Below the pieces are notes generated by a model, which ran no database searches, was not told the DNA's origin, and was given only the letters and a program-made list of their open reading frames with translations. From contig JAJYSW010000056.1 in assembly GCA_021793335.1 (NCBI GenBank), positions 1-15,288 on the forward strand: DNA of 15,288 bases, read 5' to 3'. Shown here one piece after another: positions 6,563 to 13,649 of the stretch (the first letter of the stretch is position 1; every line of letters starts with the position of its first letter). Origin of the DNA: Actinomycetes bacterium. Lineage in GTDB: Bacteria > Actinomycetota > Actinomycetes > Mycobacteriales > Micromonosporaceae. The position numbers were made by a program, and so were the translations under genes.

Positions 6563-9500
6563 TCAGTCCTGCTCGGTCTCGACCAGGCCGCGGATCTGAC
6601 GCAGCGCCACCGACAGGACCGCGAGCTTCTCCTCGGAGCGCCCGGCCTCCTCCGTGGCCTCGTGGACACGCTCGATCTCGGCGGCGCCGTGCTCGGCCCA
6701 CATCCCGACCGCTTCGGTCGGGTGCGCGCCCGGTTTGACGTTCAGGGCACTGGTGGTCAAGGCCGCCAGTGCACCGTAGAGGTCGTAGCGCAGCGCCGAA
6801 CGCGCCAGGGTCTGCCAGCGGTTGCGTCTGGGCAGCGCCGAGATCTGGTTGAGGATCTCGTCGGCGTGCAGCTGCGCGGCGATCCCGTAGTAGACCTGCG
6901 CGGTCTCGATCAAGTCGGTGCCCAGGAGTCTGGAGCGCTCGACGACGTCGACGAGCCCGAACCCGAAGATCGGGGCGGAGACGTCGACGACGAGATCGGC
7001 GGGCACGCCCTGCTCGGTGAGCTGGGCGCAGAACCGTTCGAAGCCGATCGCTTCGGAACCGGTCAGCAGCTCGGGGAGCCGAGGCTGGAGGACGGACAGG
7101 CCGTGCCGGAGCCGCTCGATCTCGCCGGCGACATCGAGCGGGCCTCGGCGGTGCTGGAGCATCCAGTGCACGCCCCGGTCGAGCAGCCGCCTCGTCACCA
7201 GCAGCGCGGCGACCTGCGCGGTCTGCGGCACCCGGTTGTCCAGCGATTCGATGCGCTGCCACAGTTCGGGCAGGGCGAACGCGTCGCGGATGATGACGTA
7301 GGCGCGGACGACGTCGGCGACGTCGGCACCGGTCTCGTCGGCTATGCGGAACAGGAAGGTGATGCCGCCGCGGTTCACCGCCTCCCCCACCACGGCGGTG
7401 GTGACGATCTCGCGGCGCAGCGGATGCTCGGCCATGAGGTCGGCGTAGGCCTCCCGCAGCGGCGGCGGGAAGTAGCCGTGCAGGACCGGCGTCGTCCACG
7501 GCTCGTCGGGCAGATCCGATTCGAGGACGGCGCGCTTGGCCCAGATCTTGACGTAGGAGAGCAGGATCGCCAGTTCGGGCCCTGTCAGGCCCTGGCCTGC
7601 GGCGGTGCGCTCCTGGAGCTGTCCGTCGTCGGGAAGGCCCTCGATCTCGCGGTCGAGCCCGGCGTGCCGCTCCAGGTACTTCATCAATCTGATGTGGACC
7701 GGGAGGAGCCGCGAGGCGAGGCTCGTGGCATTGGCCAGGGCCGTGTTCTGGCCGTAGTTGTCGCCCAGGACCATGTCGGCGACGGTGTCGGACATGTCCA
7801 TGAACAGCTCATCGCGCCGGTCGGGCTCGATGCGGCCCGCGAGCGAGGCCGAACGCAGCAGGATCTTGATGTTGACCTCGTGGTCGGAGGCGTCCACGCC
7901 GCCGGAGTTGTCGATGAAGTCGGTGTTGATGCGTCCGCCGGTCCGGGCGTATTCGATGCGCCCCAACTGCGTGAAGCCGAGGTTGCCGCCTTCGCCGACG
8001 ATCCGGCAGCGCAGATCGCCGCCGTTGACGCGGACCGCGTCGTTGGCCTTGTCGCCCACGGCCGCGTCGGCCTCGGCGGCGGCCTTGACGTACGTGCCGA
8101 TGCCGCCGTTCCACAGCAGGTCCACCGGGGCGCACAGGATCGCGCGGATCAGGTCGGGCGGGGTCATCTCGGTCACGTCCGGGTCGAGCCCGAGGGCGGC
8201 ACGGACCTCGGCCGAGATCGGGATGGACTTCGCCGAGCGTTCCCACACGCCGCCGCCGGCGGAGATCAGGGAGGCGTCGTAGTCGGCCCATGTCGATCGC
8301 GGCAGTTCGAACAGGCGGCGGCGTTCGGCGAACGAGGTCGCCGCCTCCGGGTTCGGGTCGATGAAGATGTGCATGTGGTTGAATGCGGCGACGAGCCGCA
8401 GATGCTCGCTGCGGAGCATGCCGTTGCCGAATACGTCGCCGGCCATGTCCCCGATGCCGACGGTGGTGAACTCCTGCGTCTGCGTGTCGACGCCCACGGC
8501 CCTGAAGTGCCTTTTCACCGATTCCCAGGCGCCGCGTGCGGTGATGCCCATCTTCTTGTGGTCGTAGCCGACCGAGCCGCCCGATGCGAACGCGTCGCCG
8601 AGCCAGAAATCGTAGGAGGCGGCGACCTCGTTGGCGAGGTCGGAGAACGTCGCGGTGCCCTTATCGGCGGCGACCACGAGGTACGGGTCGTCGCCGTCGT
8701 GGCGGACCACGTCGGGAGGCGGGACGACGGTGTTGTCGACGTCGCGGTTGTCGGTGATGTCCAGCAGCGAGGAGATGAACTCCCGGTAGCGGTTGCGCCC
8801 CTCCGCCTGGTGCGCGGCCCGGTCGGCGAACGGGCCGCCCTTGACGACGAATCCGCCCTTCGCCCCGACGGGCGTGATCACGGTGTTCTTGACCTCTTGG
8901 GCCTTGACCAGACCGAGGGTCTCGGTGCGGAAGTCCTCGCGGCGGTCCGACCAGCGCAGGCCGCCGCGCGCGACCTTCCCGTAGCGCATGTGGACGCCTT
9001 CGAAGTCCGGCGAGTACACGTACATCTCGTACATGGGACGCGGCTTGGGCAGGAAGTCGATGCGGCGGGCGTCGAACTTGAACGAGACGTACTTCTTCGG
9101 GCGTCCACTTTCGCCACGCTGGAAATATGAGGTGCGCAGCGTCGCGCGGATCAAGGTCAGGAAGGCCCGCAGAATCCGGTCGGCGTCCAGGCTCGGCACC
9201 TCGGCGAGCGCTTCGGCGAGCGTCTCGTCGATGCGTTCGACGGCCGTGTCCCGGTCGTCCCCTACGCGCGGATCGAATCGGGCTTCGAACAGCTTCACCA
9301 GCCCGGCCGAGATCGCCGGGTTATCGCACAGCGTGTCGGCGATGAACGCCTGCGAGAACACGAAGCCGCATTGGCGTATGTACTTCGCGAAGGAGCGGAG
9401 GATGACGACCTGCCGCCAGGTGAGCCCGGCGGCGACCACCAGTTCGTTGAACCGGTCCGATTCGGCCTCGCCGGTCCACACGGCGCGGAAGGCGTTCTCG

Positions 9501-11392
9501 AAGCGGGCGCGCAGCTGCGGCACCGCCTCCGCGGCCCGCTCCGTGAGCCGGACCCGGAAGTCGTGCAGGTGGATCGTGCCGTCGGAGCGGCTGACGCGGT
9601 ACGGGCGTTCCTCTTCGAGGCTGGCGCCCAGGTGGCGCAGCATCGGCAGCGCTTCGGACAGGCCCACCGGATCGCCGAAGGAGTAGACCTTGAAGTGGAC
9701 GTCGTCGTCGTGGCCGTGGCGGCGGAACAGTTGGAGCTCCATGTCGCCCGGCTCGTGGAGCATCTCCAGTTTCGCGATGTCCTTCGCCGCGTCCAACGGC
9801 GAGTGCTCGGCCTTATAGGCCGGCGGATACGCCTCGGCATAGGCCCGGTACAGGCCGCGGGCCTGGCCTTCGCCGACGTGGTGATCGAGCTGGAGCGAGA
9901 GGTCGGCGTCCCAGGAGCGGGTGACCTCGGCCAGTTCGGCCTGGATCGAGTCGACGTCGACCGGTTCGACCTCGGCGTACGGGTCGATGCGGATCACGAA
10001 GTGCAGGCGGGCCAGGACCGACTCGGTGACGCGCGTGTCGTAGTCCACGCCGATGCCGCCGAGTCGATCGGAGAGGATCTGCTGGACCTTGACGCGGTTA
10101 TCGGTGTCGAACCGGTCGCGCGGCAGGTAGACCAGGCAGGAGTAGAAACGGCCGTAGACGTCCCGGCGCAGGAACAGGCGCAGGCGACGGCGACCGGCCA
10201 GGCGCAGTACGCCCATCGCGGTGCGGTACAGGTCTTCGGTACGGGCCTGGAACAGTTCGTCGCGCGGGTAGGTCTCCAGCGCGTTGACCAGATCCTTGCC
10301 GGAGTGGGAGGAGGGGGTCACGCCCGAGCGGGTGATGACCTCCTGGACCTTGCGTCGCACCACGGGGATGTCGGTGACCGACGAGAGGTAGGCGGCCGAG
10401 GTGAACAGGCCGATGAAGCGCAGCTCGCCGTCGGGCTCACCGTTCGCGTCGAAGGTCTTGACGCCGATGTAGTCCATGAAGGAGGTGCGGTGCACCGTGG
10501 AGCGGGCGTTCGACTTGGTGATGACCAGCAGCCGCTTCACACCGATCTGGGATCGGGCGTCGGCGGTGAAGGTGTCCAGGCGGCGCGGCACGACGGGGGC
10601 CTTCGCGAGCAGGCCCAGGCCGGTGCCCTCGACGGGCGTGAGCGCCTCGTCCTCGCCTGCGCCGGTGAGCTTGTACTGCCGGAAGCCCAAGAATGTGAAC
10701 TTGTCCTCGGCGAGCCAGCGCAGCAGCTCGATCGTGTCGTGGACGTCCTTGTCGGGCACGGGAAGGAACTTGCCTTCGAGATCCGAGGCGATCTGGAGCG
10801 CCTGGTCGCGCATCGCCTGCCAATCGGCGACGCAGACGCCGACGTCGTCGAGGACGGCGAGGATCTCCGATTCGAGGACCGTCAGGAAATCGGGGTCGGC
10901 GATCCGGTGCAGTTCGATGTGCATCCAGCTCTCGGCCCTGCCTTCGGCCGGTTCGGCCGGTGCGTCGATCAGCGTTCCGTCCTCGTCGCGGCGGACCGGG
11001 ACGATCGGGTGGACGAACACGTTGACGTCGATGCCGTGCTTGTCGAACAGGCCGGTCAGCGAGTCCACGAGGAACGGCGTGTCCTCGCAGACGATGTCGA
11101 TGCGGGTGTTCGCGTCGGCGTCGGGCCCGTCGGAGTCGGCCGAGGAGTGGATCTCCAGGCGGACTTCGCCAGGGTTGCGTCGCTGCGCGAGGGCGCGGTG
11201 ACGGGCGGTAGTCTCGAACAGCTGCCGGGCGCTGCGGCCGACCAGGTCGTCGTCGGCGACCAGACTCCAATAGAGTTCGACCAGTTTCGCGAGGGACTCG
11301 TCACCGCCGGCCAGGCCGGCCGCTTCGGCGAGCAGTTCCTCCCTGTCGGGAAGGACCTCGCGGAATTCTTCGTCCCCGATGAACGCCAACAC
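6563..11392 (-). CDS. gdh: Large NAD-dependent glutamate dehydrogenase (about 180 kDa class)
   Basis: Catabolic enzyme oxidising L-glutamate to 2-oxoglutarate and ammonium with NAD+, as in Streptomyces GdhA and Mycobacterium Rv2476c. Cytoplasmic, about 1609 residues from the start chosen here, close to the family size. Numbered from that start, the N-terminal regulatory part includes DTPFLVDSLTGLF (about 104-116). The catalytic centre has GGLRWSDRREDFRTE and GAKGGFV with the catalytic-type Lys845. The Rossmann region has GIGDMAGDVFGNGM near residue 983. The frame stays open upstream to an ATG at 11770, but that would overlap the divergent gene by nearly 200 bases, and the residues from there to about 11450 are low-complexity Ser/Arg/Thr unlike the family. 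GTG 11390-11392 has GGAGA six bases upstream and is preferred; GTG 11420-11422 is the alternative. Monocistronic, with hairpins after the stop. Confidence 0.93.
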   Translation of the reverse strand: MLAFIGDEEFREVLPDREELLAEAAGLAGGDESLAKLVELYWSLVADDDLVGRSARQLFETTARHRALAQRRNPGEVRLEIHSSADSDGPDADANTRIDIVCEDTPFLVDSLTGLFDKHGIDVNVFVHPIVPVRRDEDGTLIDAPAEPAEGRAESWMHIELHRIADPDFLTVLESEILAVLDDVGVCVADWQAMRDQALQIASDLEGKFLPVPDKDVHDTIELLRWLAEDKFTFLGFRQYKLTGAGEDEALTPVEGTGLGLLAKAPVVPRRLDTFTADARSQIGVKRLLVITKSNARSTVHRTSFMDYIGVKTFDANGEPDGELRFIGLFTSAAYLSSVTDIPVVRRKVQEVITRSGVTPSSHSGKDLVNALETYPRDELFQARTEDLYRTAMGVLRLAGRRRLRLFLRRDVYGRFYSCLVYLPRDRFDTDNRVKVQQILSDRLGGIGVDYDTRVTESVLARLHFVIRIDPYAEVEPVDVDSIQAELAEVTRSWDADLSLQLDHHVGEGQARGLYRAYAEAYPPAYKAEHSPLDAAKDIAKLEMLHEPGDMELQLFRRHGHDDDVHFKVYSFGDPVGLSEALPMLRHLGASLEEERPYRVSRSDGTIHLHDFRVRLTERAAEAVPQLRARFENAFRAVWTGEAESDRFNELVVAAGLTWRQVVILRSFAKYIRQCGFVFSQAFIADTLCDNPAISAGLVKLFEARFDPRVGDDRDTAVERIDETLAEALAEVPSLDADRILRAFLTLIRATLRTSYFQRGESGRPKKYVSFKFDARRIDFLPKPRPMYEMYVYSPDFEGVHMRYGKVARGGLRWSDRREDFRTETLGLVKAQEVKNTVITPVGAKGGFVVKGGPFADRAAHQAEGRNRYREFISSLLDITDNRDVDNTVVPPPDVVRHDGDDPYLVVAADKGTATFSDLANEVAASYDFWLGDAFASGGSVGYDHKKMGITARGAWESVKRHFRAVGVDTQTQEFTTVGIGDMAGDVFGNGMLRSEHLRLVAAFNHMHIFIDPNPEAATSFAERRRLFELPRSTWADYDASLISAGGGVWERSAKSIPISAEVRAALGLDPDVTEMTPPDLIRAILCAPVDLLWNGGIGTYVKAAAEADAAVGDKANDAVRVNGGDLRCRIVGEGGNLGFTQLGRIEYARTGGRINTDFIDNSGGVDASDHEVNIKILLRSASLAGRIEPDRRDELFMDMSDTVADMVLGDNYGQNTALANATSLASRLLPVHIRLMKYLERHAGLDREIEGLPDDGQLQERTAAGQGLTGPELAILLSYVKIWAKRAVLESDLPDEPWTTPVLHGYFPPPLREAYADLMAEHPLRREIVTTAVVGEAVNRGGITFLFRIADETGADVADVVRAYVIIRDAFALPELWQRIESLDNRVPQTAQVAALLVTRRLLDRGVHWMLQHRRGPLDVAGEIERLRHGLSVLQPRLPELLTGSEAIGFERFCAQLTEQGVPADLVVDVSAPIFGFGLVDVVERSRLLGTDLIETAQVYYGIAAQLHADEILNQISALPRRNRWQTLARSALRYDLYGALAALTTSALNVKPGAHPTEAVGMWAEHGAAEIERVHEATEEAGRSEEKLAVLSVALRQIRGLVETEQD

Positions 11393-11398
11393 GTTTCG

Positions 11399-11456
11399 TC
11401 TCCAGCTCGAATCGACTCGATCCACCTCGTCGTGGAAGGCTTCGAGATAGATCCTA
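11399..11456 (-). promoter_or_regulatory. Candidate promoter and ribosome binding site of the glutamate dehydrogenase gene
   Basis: On the minus strand TAGGAT (11451-11456) is the best -10-like hexamer in the 184-bp divergent gap. GGAGA (11399-11403) lies six bases before the GTG at 11392. Together they give a leader of roughly 50 bases and would rule out starts upstream of 11451. No good -35 box is seen. Confidence 0.4.
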
Positions 11457-11532
11457 CGGGGCTGTTGCGTCTGGTGGGCTCCGGCGGGAGTGCGCGTCGC
11501 CGCTGCCGACGGCGAACGGGCCCGCCGCTCTG

Positions 11533-11573
11533 TAGAGTGATCGTCAAACCCGGACCCCCGAATGCTGAGGTGA
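11533..11573 (+). promoter_or_regulatory. Candidate promoter and ribosome binding site of the DUF4178-speE operon
   Basis: TAGAGT (11533-11538) fits the actinobacterial -10 pattern TAnnnT, about 40 bases before the ATG at 11577. GAGGTGA (11567-11573) is a good Shine-Dalgarno three to six bases before that ATG. A -35 box is not clear. The putative start points of this operon and of the glutamate dehydrogenase gene lie roughly 100 bp apart and fire in opposite directions, so they could share regulators. Confidence 0.45.
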
Positions 11574-11576
11574 CCC

Positions 11577-12182
11577 ATGAACCTGGTTCTCGTGCTGCTC
11601 TTGATCGCCGTCGCCGTCGGCGTGGGCTGGTGGCTATGGCGCCGCCGCGAACGTGAGGACGAGGGCACCGCCGACGGACCGGTGGACCCGTTCGCCGACG
11701 CCGACACCGACGTCCTGCGCGGCGATCCCATGCGGGTCAAGGCGGGCGATCTGGTCGAGGCGTACGGCAAGACGCTCGCCGTTCGCGGGACACTGCGTCT
11801 GTCCGAAGGGGACTACACGTGGGCCGAACATTTCCTTGACACCGGCACCGGCGTCAAGCGCTGGCTGTCGGTCGAGGCCGATCCCGACATCGAACTGGTC
11901 CTGTGGGAGGAGATCACCGGCTCGGATCTCGAACCGGGGCCGAAGGAGATCAGCTTCGAGGGCGTCTCGTACCGCTCCGAGGAACAGGGCAGCGCCCGCT
12001 ACACCAGCGAGGCGACGACCGGACTCGCCCCGAACGGCTCGCTGCGCTACCACGACTACGCCGGCACCGCAGGTCAGCGCCTGTCGTTCGAATCCTTCGG
12101 CGACGGAGCCAAATGGGAGTTGGCAAAGGGTCTTACCCTGGACCGAAATCAGATCACCATCTACCACCAGAACGAATCTTGA
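11577..12182 (+). CDS. DUF4178 domain membrane protein
   Basis: First gene of the polyamine-synthase operon; function unknown. 201 residues: one N-terminal hydrophobic helix (about 2-21, NLVLVLLLIAVAVGVGWWLW), then RRREREDE, which marks the cytoplasmic side, then a soluble DUF4178-type beta-rich domain from about residue 50 to the end. The domain shows VKAGDLVEAYGKTLAVRGTL, then a WLSVE strand, an EEI element and a C-terminal KWELAKGLTLDRNQITIY. Size and position match Rv2597 of M. tuberculosis, from memory. The ATG is supported by GAGGTGA just upstream. The stop TGA overlaps the next gene's TTG start (TTGA), so translation of the two is probably coupled. The DUF4178 call rests on family resemblance and on gene order. 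Confidence 0.8.
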   Translation: MNLVLVLLLIAVAVGVGWWLWRRREREDEGTADGPVDPFADADTDVLRGDPMRVKAGDLVEAYGKTLAVRGTLRLSEGDYTWAEHFLDTGTGVKRWLSVEADPDIELVLWEEITGSDLEPGPKEISFEGVSYRSEEQGSARYTSEATTGLAPNGSLRYHDYAGTAGQRLSFESFGDGAKWELAKGLTLDRNQITIYHQNES

Positions 12183-12679
12183 TCACCTCATTGACAGTGC
12201 CTTATGTCGACGTCTCCGCGGGGTCGTTGACGTTCCGTCCGGACGCCCCCTCCATGCCGGTGCTCGATCAGATCGACCGCGACGCCGGGCCCCTCCGGCT
12301 GTCGCTGCGGCTGCTCGGCGCCAGCCACCAGGCCGTCGTCGCCACTCCCGACGGGCTCATCGCCGAGACCCTCGCCTACCGCGACGACCTCACACCCGAT
12401 CTGCCCGATCGGTTCAGCCAGCGCGTCGGCTCGTGGCGGCACCGCTACACGTGCGAGGTCGAGCAACTCACCGTGCCCGAGCTTCGGGCCCGCGTGAGGG
12501 AGCTGCACGCCCGCAGCGAGGAGGCCGACCTCCTCATCGGCGTGTTCGGAGAGCGGCCCGACGCGATCACGGCCCTGGAGGTCACCGGCATCGCGCCGCT
12601 GAGCTGGCGCACCGTTCACACGTATCCGCAACACGGGCAGATAGTGACCACCACCGGCGCCGTCGCTCCCGCGGGCTGA
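12179..12679 (+). CDS. DUF2617 family protein
   Basis: Second gene of the operon, 166 residues, with no membrane segment or signal peptide, so probably cytoplasmic. No biochemical function is known. Recognisable family elements are LTVPYVDVSAGSLTF at the N-terminus, RLLGASHQAVV (about 44-54), LLIGVFGERPDAITAL (118-133) and the C-terminal WRTVHTYPQHGQIV. These, with the flanking genes, identify it as the DUF2617 member (Rv2598-like). The start is TTG 12179-12181, whose last two bases lie inside the preceding TGA stop; TTG 12191 and GTG 12197 are in-frame alternatives. None has a convincing ribosome binding site, which favours coupled reinitiation at 12179. The frame is also open far upstream inside the DUF4178 gene, but that part is a shadow of the other frame. 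Confidence 0.8.
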   Translation: MITSLTVPYVDVSAGSLTFRPDAPSMPVLDQIDRDAGPLRLSLRLLGASHQAVVATPDGLIAETLAYRDDLTPDLPDRFSQRVGSWRHRYTCEVEQLTVPELRARVRELHARSEEADLLIGVFGERPDAITALEVTGIAPLSWRTVHTYPQHGQIVTTTGAVAPAG

Positions 12680-12709
12680 CCCCGGCGCCGCCCACTCGAA
12701 GGACATGCC

Positions 12710-13192
12710 ATGCACACCAACGGCCACGAACAGCACGGTCCGCAAGAACCTCCGCAGCCGCAGTCGAACGGCCTGAACTGGAAGCATTGGACGGCCATCG
12801 CCGTCGTGGTGGCCCTGTGCTGCGGCGGCATGGTCTTCAGCTCGCTGGACTTCAACAACCCGACCGGTTACATCCAGAGCAACTACACGCGGGCCGCGCA
12901 CCTCGACGAGGGCCGCGGCAAAGCCTACACGTCGAACCTCCAACCCTCGCAAGTGGCCGACGACATCGATGACGACGCCGACGCGAGGAAGGAACGCCAG
13001 AGCGGCAGCACCTATTTCCTTCAGTACAAGGACCACATCGTGTCCGTCGCACCCCACGGGATCGGCTCGAAGATCCTGCTGTTCAAATACCGTGACGGCT
13101 ATAACCACTACTCGTCCACGTTCCTGCTGTGGGGATGGTCGTCCTCGCCTCCATCGCCGTTCCGGGGCGGCGGTCCCGGCAGCGGTAAATAA
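12710..13192 (+). CDS. DUF4247 domain membrane protein
   Basis: Third gene of the operon, 160 residues; function unknown. A hydrophilic Gln/Pro-rich N-terminus (1-24) precedes one hydrophobic helix (about 27-45, with CC at 37-38). A soluble domain (about 50-142) follows, with NYTRAAHLDEGRG, an Asp-rich turn (DDIDDDAD), and the strands TYFLQYKDHIVSVAP and SKILLFKYRDGYNHY. It ends in a Ser/Pro/Gly-rich tail (SSPPSPFRGGGPGSGK). This layout and position match DUF4247 proteins of actinobacterial speE operons (Rv2599-like). The CC pair is not a proper lipobox, so I call it a single-pass anchored protein; the domain is probably extracytoplasmic. GAAGGA (12698-12703) six bases before the ATG supports the start. 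Confidence 0.78.
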   Translation: MHTNGHEQHGPQEPPQPQSNGLNWKHWTAIAVVVALCCGGMVFSSLDFNNPTGYIQSNYTRAAHLDEGRGKAYTSNLQPSQVADDIDDDADARKERQSGSTYFLQYKDHIVSVAPHGIGSKILLFKYRDGYNHYSSTFLLWGWSSSPPSPFRGGGPGSGK

Positions 13193-13223
13193 GCTTGAGA
13201 CCAACTGAAAGGCAGTCCCCCAC

Positions 13224-13649
13224 ATGTTCGAAGAATTCGGCGGCGCCGTCCTCGGCGCACTCGCATACAGCGCCATCGGGATCGTCCTGATGGTGATCGG
13301 CTTCTTCATCGTCGACTGGCTCACCCCCGGCAAGCTCGGCGAACTCATCTGGACCCACCGCAACCGCAACGCGGCGCTGCTGCTGGCCTCCAACACGCTC
13401 GGTGTGGGCCTGATCGTGGTCGGCGCGATCTGGGCCTCCCGCGGCGATCTGCTCGAAGGCATCGTCTCGACGCTGGTGTTCGGCCTGATCGGCTTGGCGG
13501 CCATGGCGGTCGCATTCATCGTGCTGGATCTGCTGACACCCGGGCGACTCGGGGACATCGTCGCCTCCGGCGAGCTCCAGCCCGCAGTGTGGGTGAACTC
13601 GGCGATGCACCTCTCACTCGGAGGCGTCATCGCCATGGCCCTGTCTTGA
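13224..13649 (+). CDS. DUF350 / UPF0719 four-TM membrane protein
   Basis: Fourth gene of the operon, 141 residues, almost entirely membrane-embedded. Four hydrophobic segments lie near 8-33, 50-70, 78-103 and 122-140. It is an internal duplication: each half has a long helix ending in a related loop motif, DWLTPGKLGELI (31-42) and DLLTPGRLGDIV (102-113), which is typical of DUF350. From memory, relatives include Rv2600 and YjfL of E. coli, the latter in an operon with a PspA-family protein and a glutathionylspermidine-synthase-like enzyme, so DUF350 recurs beside polyamine or envelope-stress genes. No transported substrate or enzyme activity is known. AAAGG (13208-13212) precedes the ATG by 11 bases, a loose fit. 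The stop overlaps the speE start (TTGA). Confidence 0.85.
   Translation: MFEEFGGAVLGALAYSAIGIVLMVIGFFIVDWLTPGKLGELIWTHRNRNAALLLASNTLGVGLIVVGAIWASRGDLLEGIVSTLVFGLIGLAAMAVAFIVLDLLTPGRLGDIVASGELQPAVWVNSAMHLSLGGVIAMALS

Noticed and set aside
6662..9130. 822-residue open frame on the plus strand, antisense to the glutamate dehydrogenase gene
   Set aside because: It lies entirely opposite a well-conserved enzyme gene. Its translation is Val/Asp/Gly/Arg-rich with no recognisable motif, which is the usual shadow of strong third-position GC.
9371..11656. 761-residue open frame on the plus strand opposite the dehydrogenase N-terminal half
   Set aside because: Same shadow frame composition (Val, Asp, Gly, Gln, Arg), no family resemblance, and it overlaps both the dehydrogenase and the DUF4178 gene.
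12809..12835. Possible lipoprotein signal in the DUF4247 protein (VALCCGG)
   Set aside because: The residues before the cysteine (V-A-L) do not fit the lipobox, which needs Gly, Ala or Ser just before Cys. The segment reads better as a transmembrane anchor.
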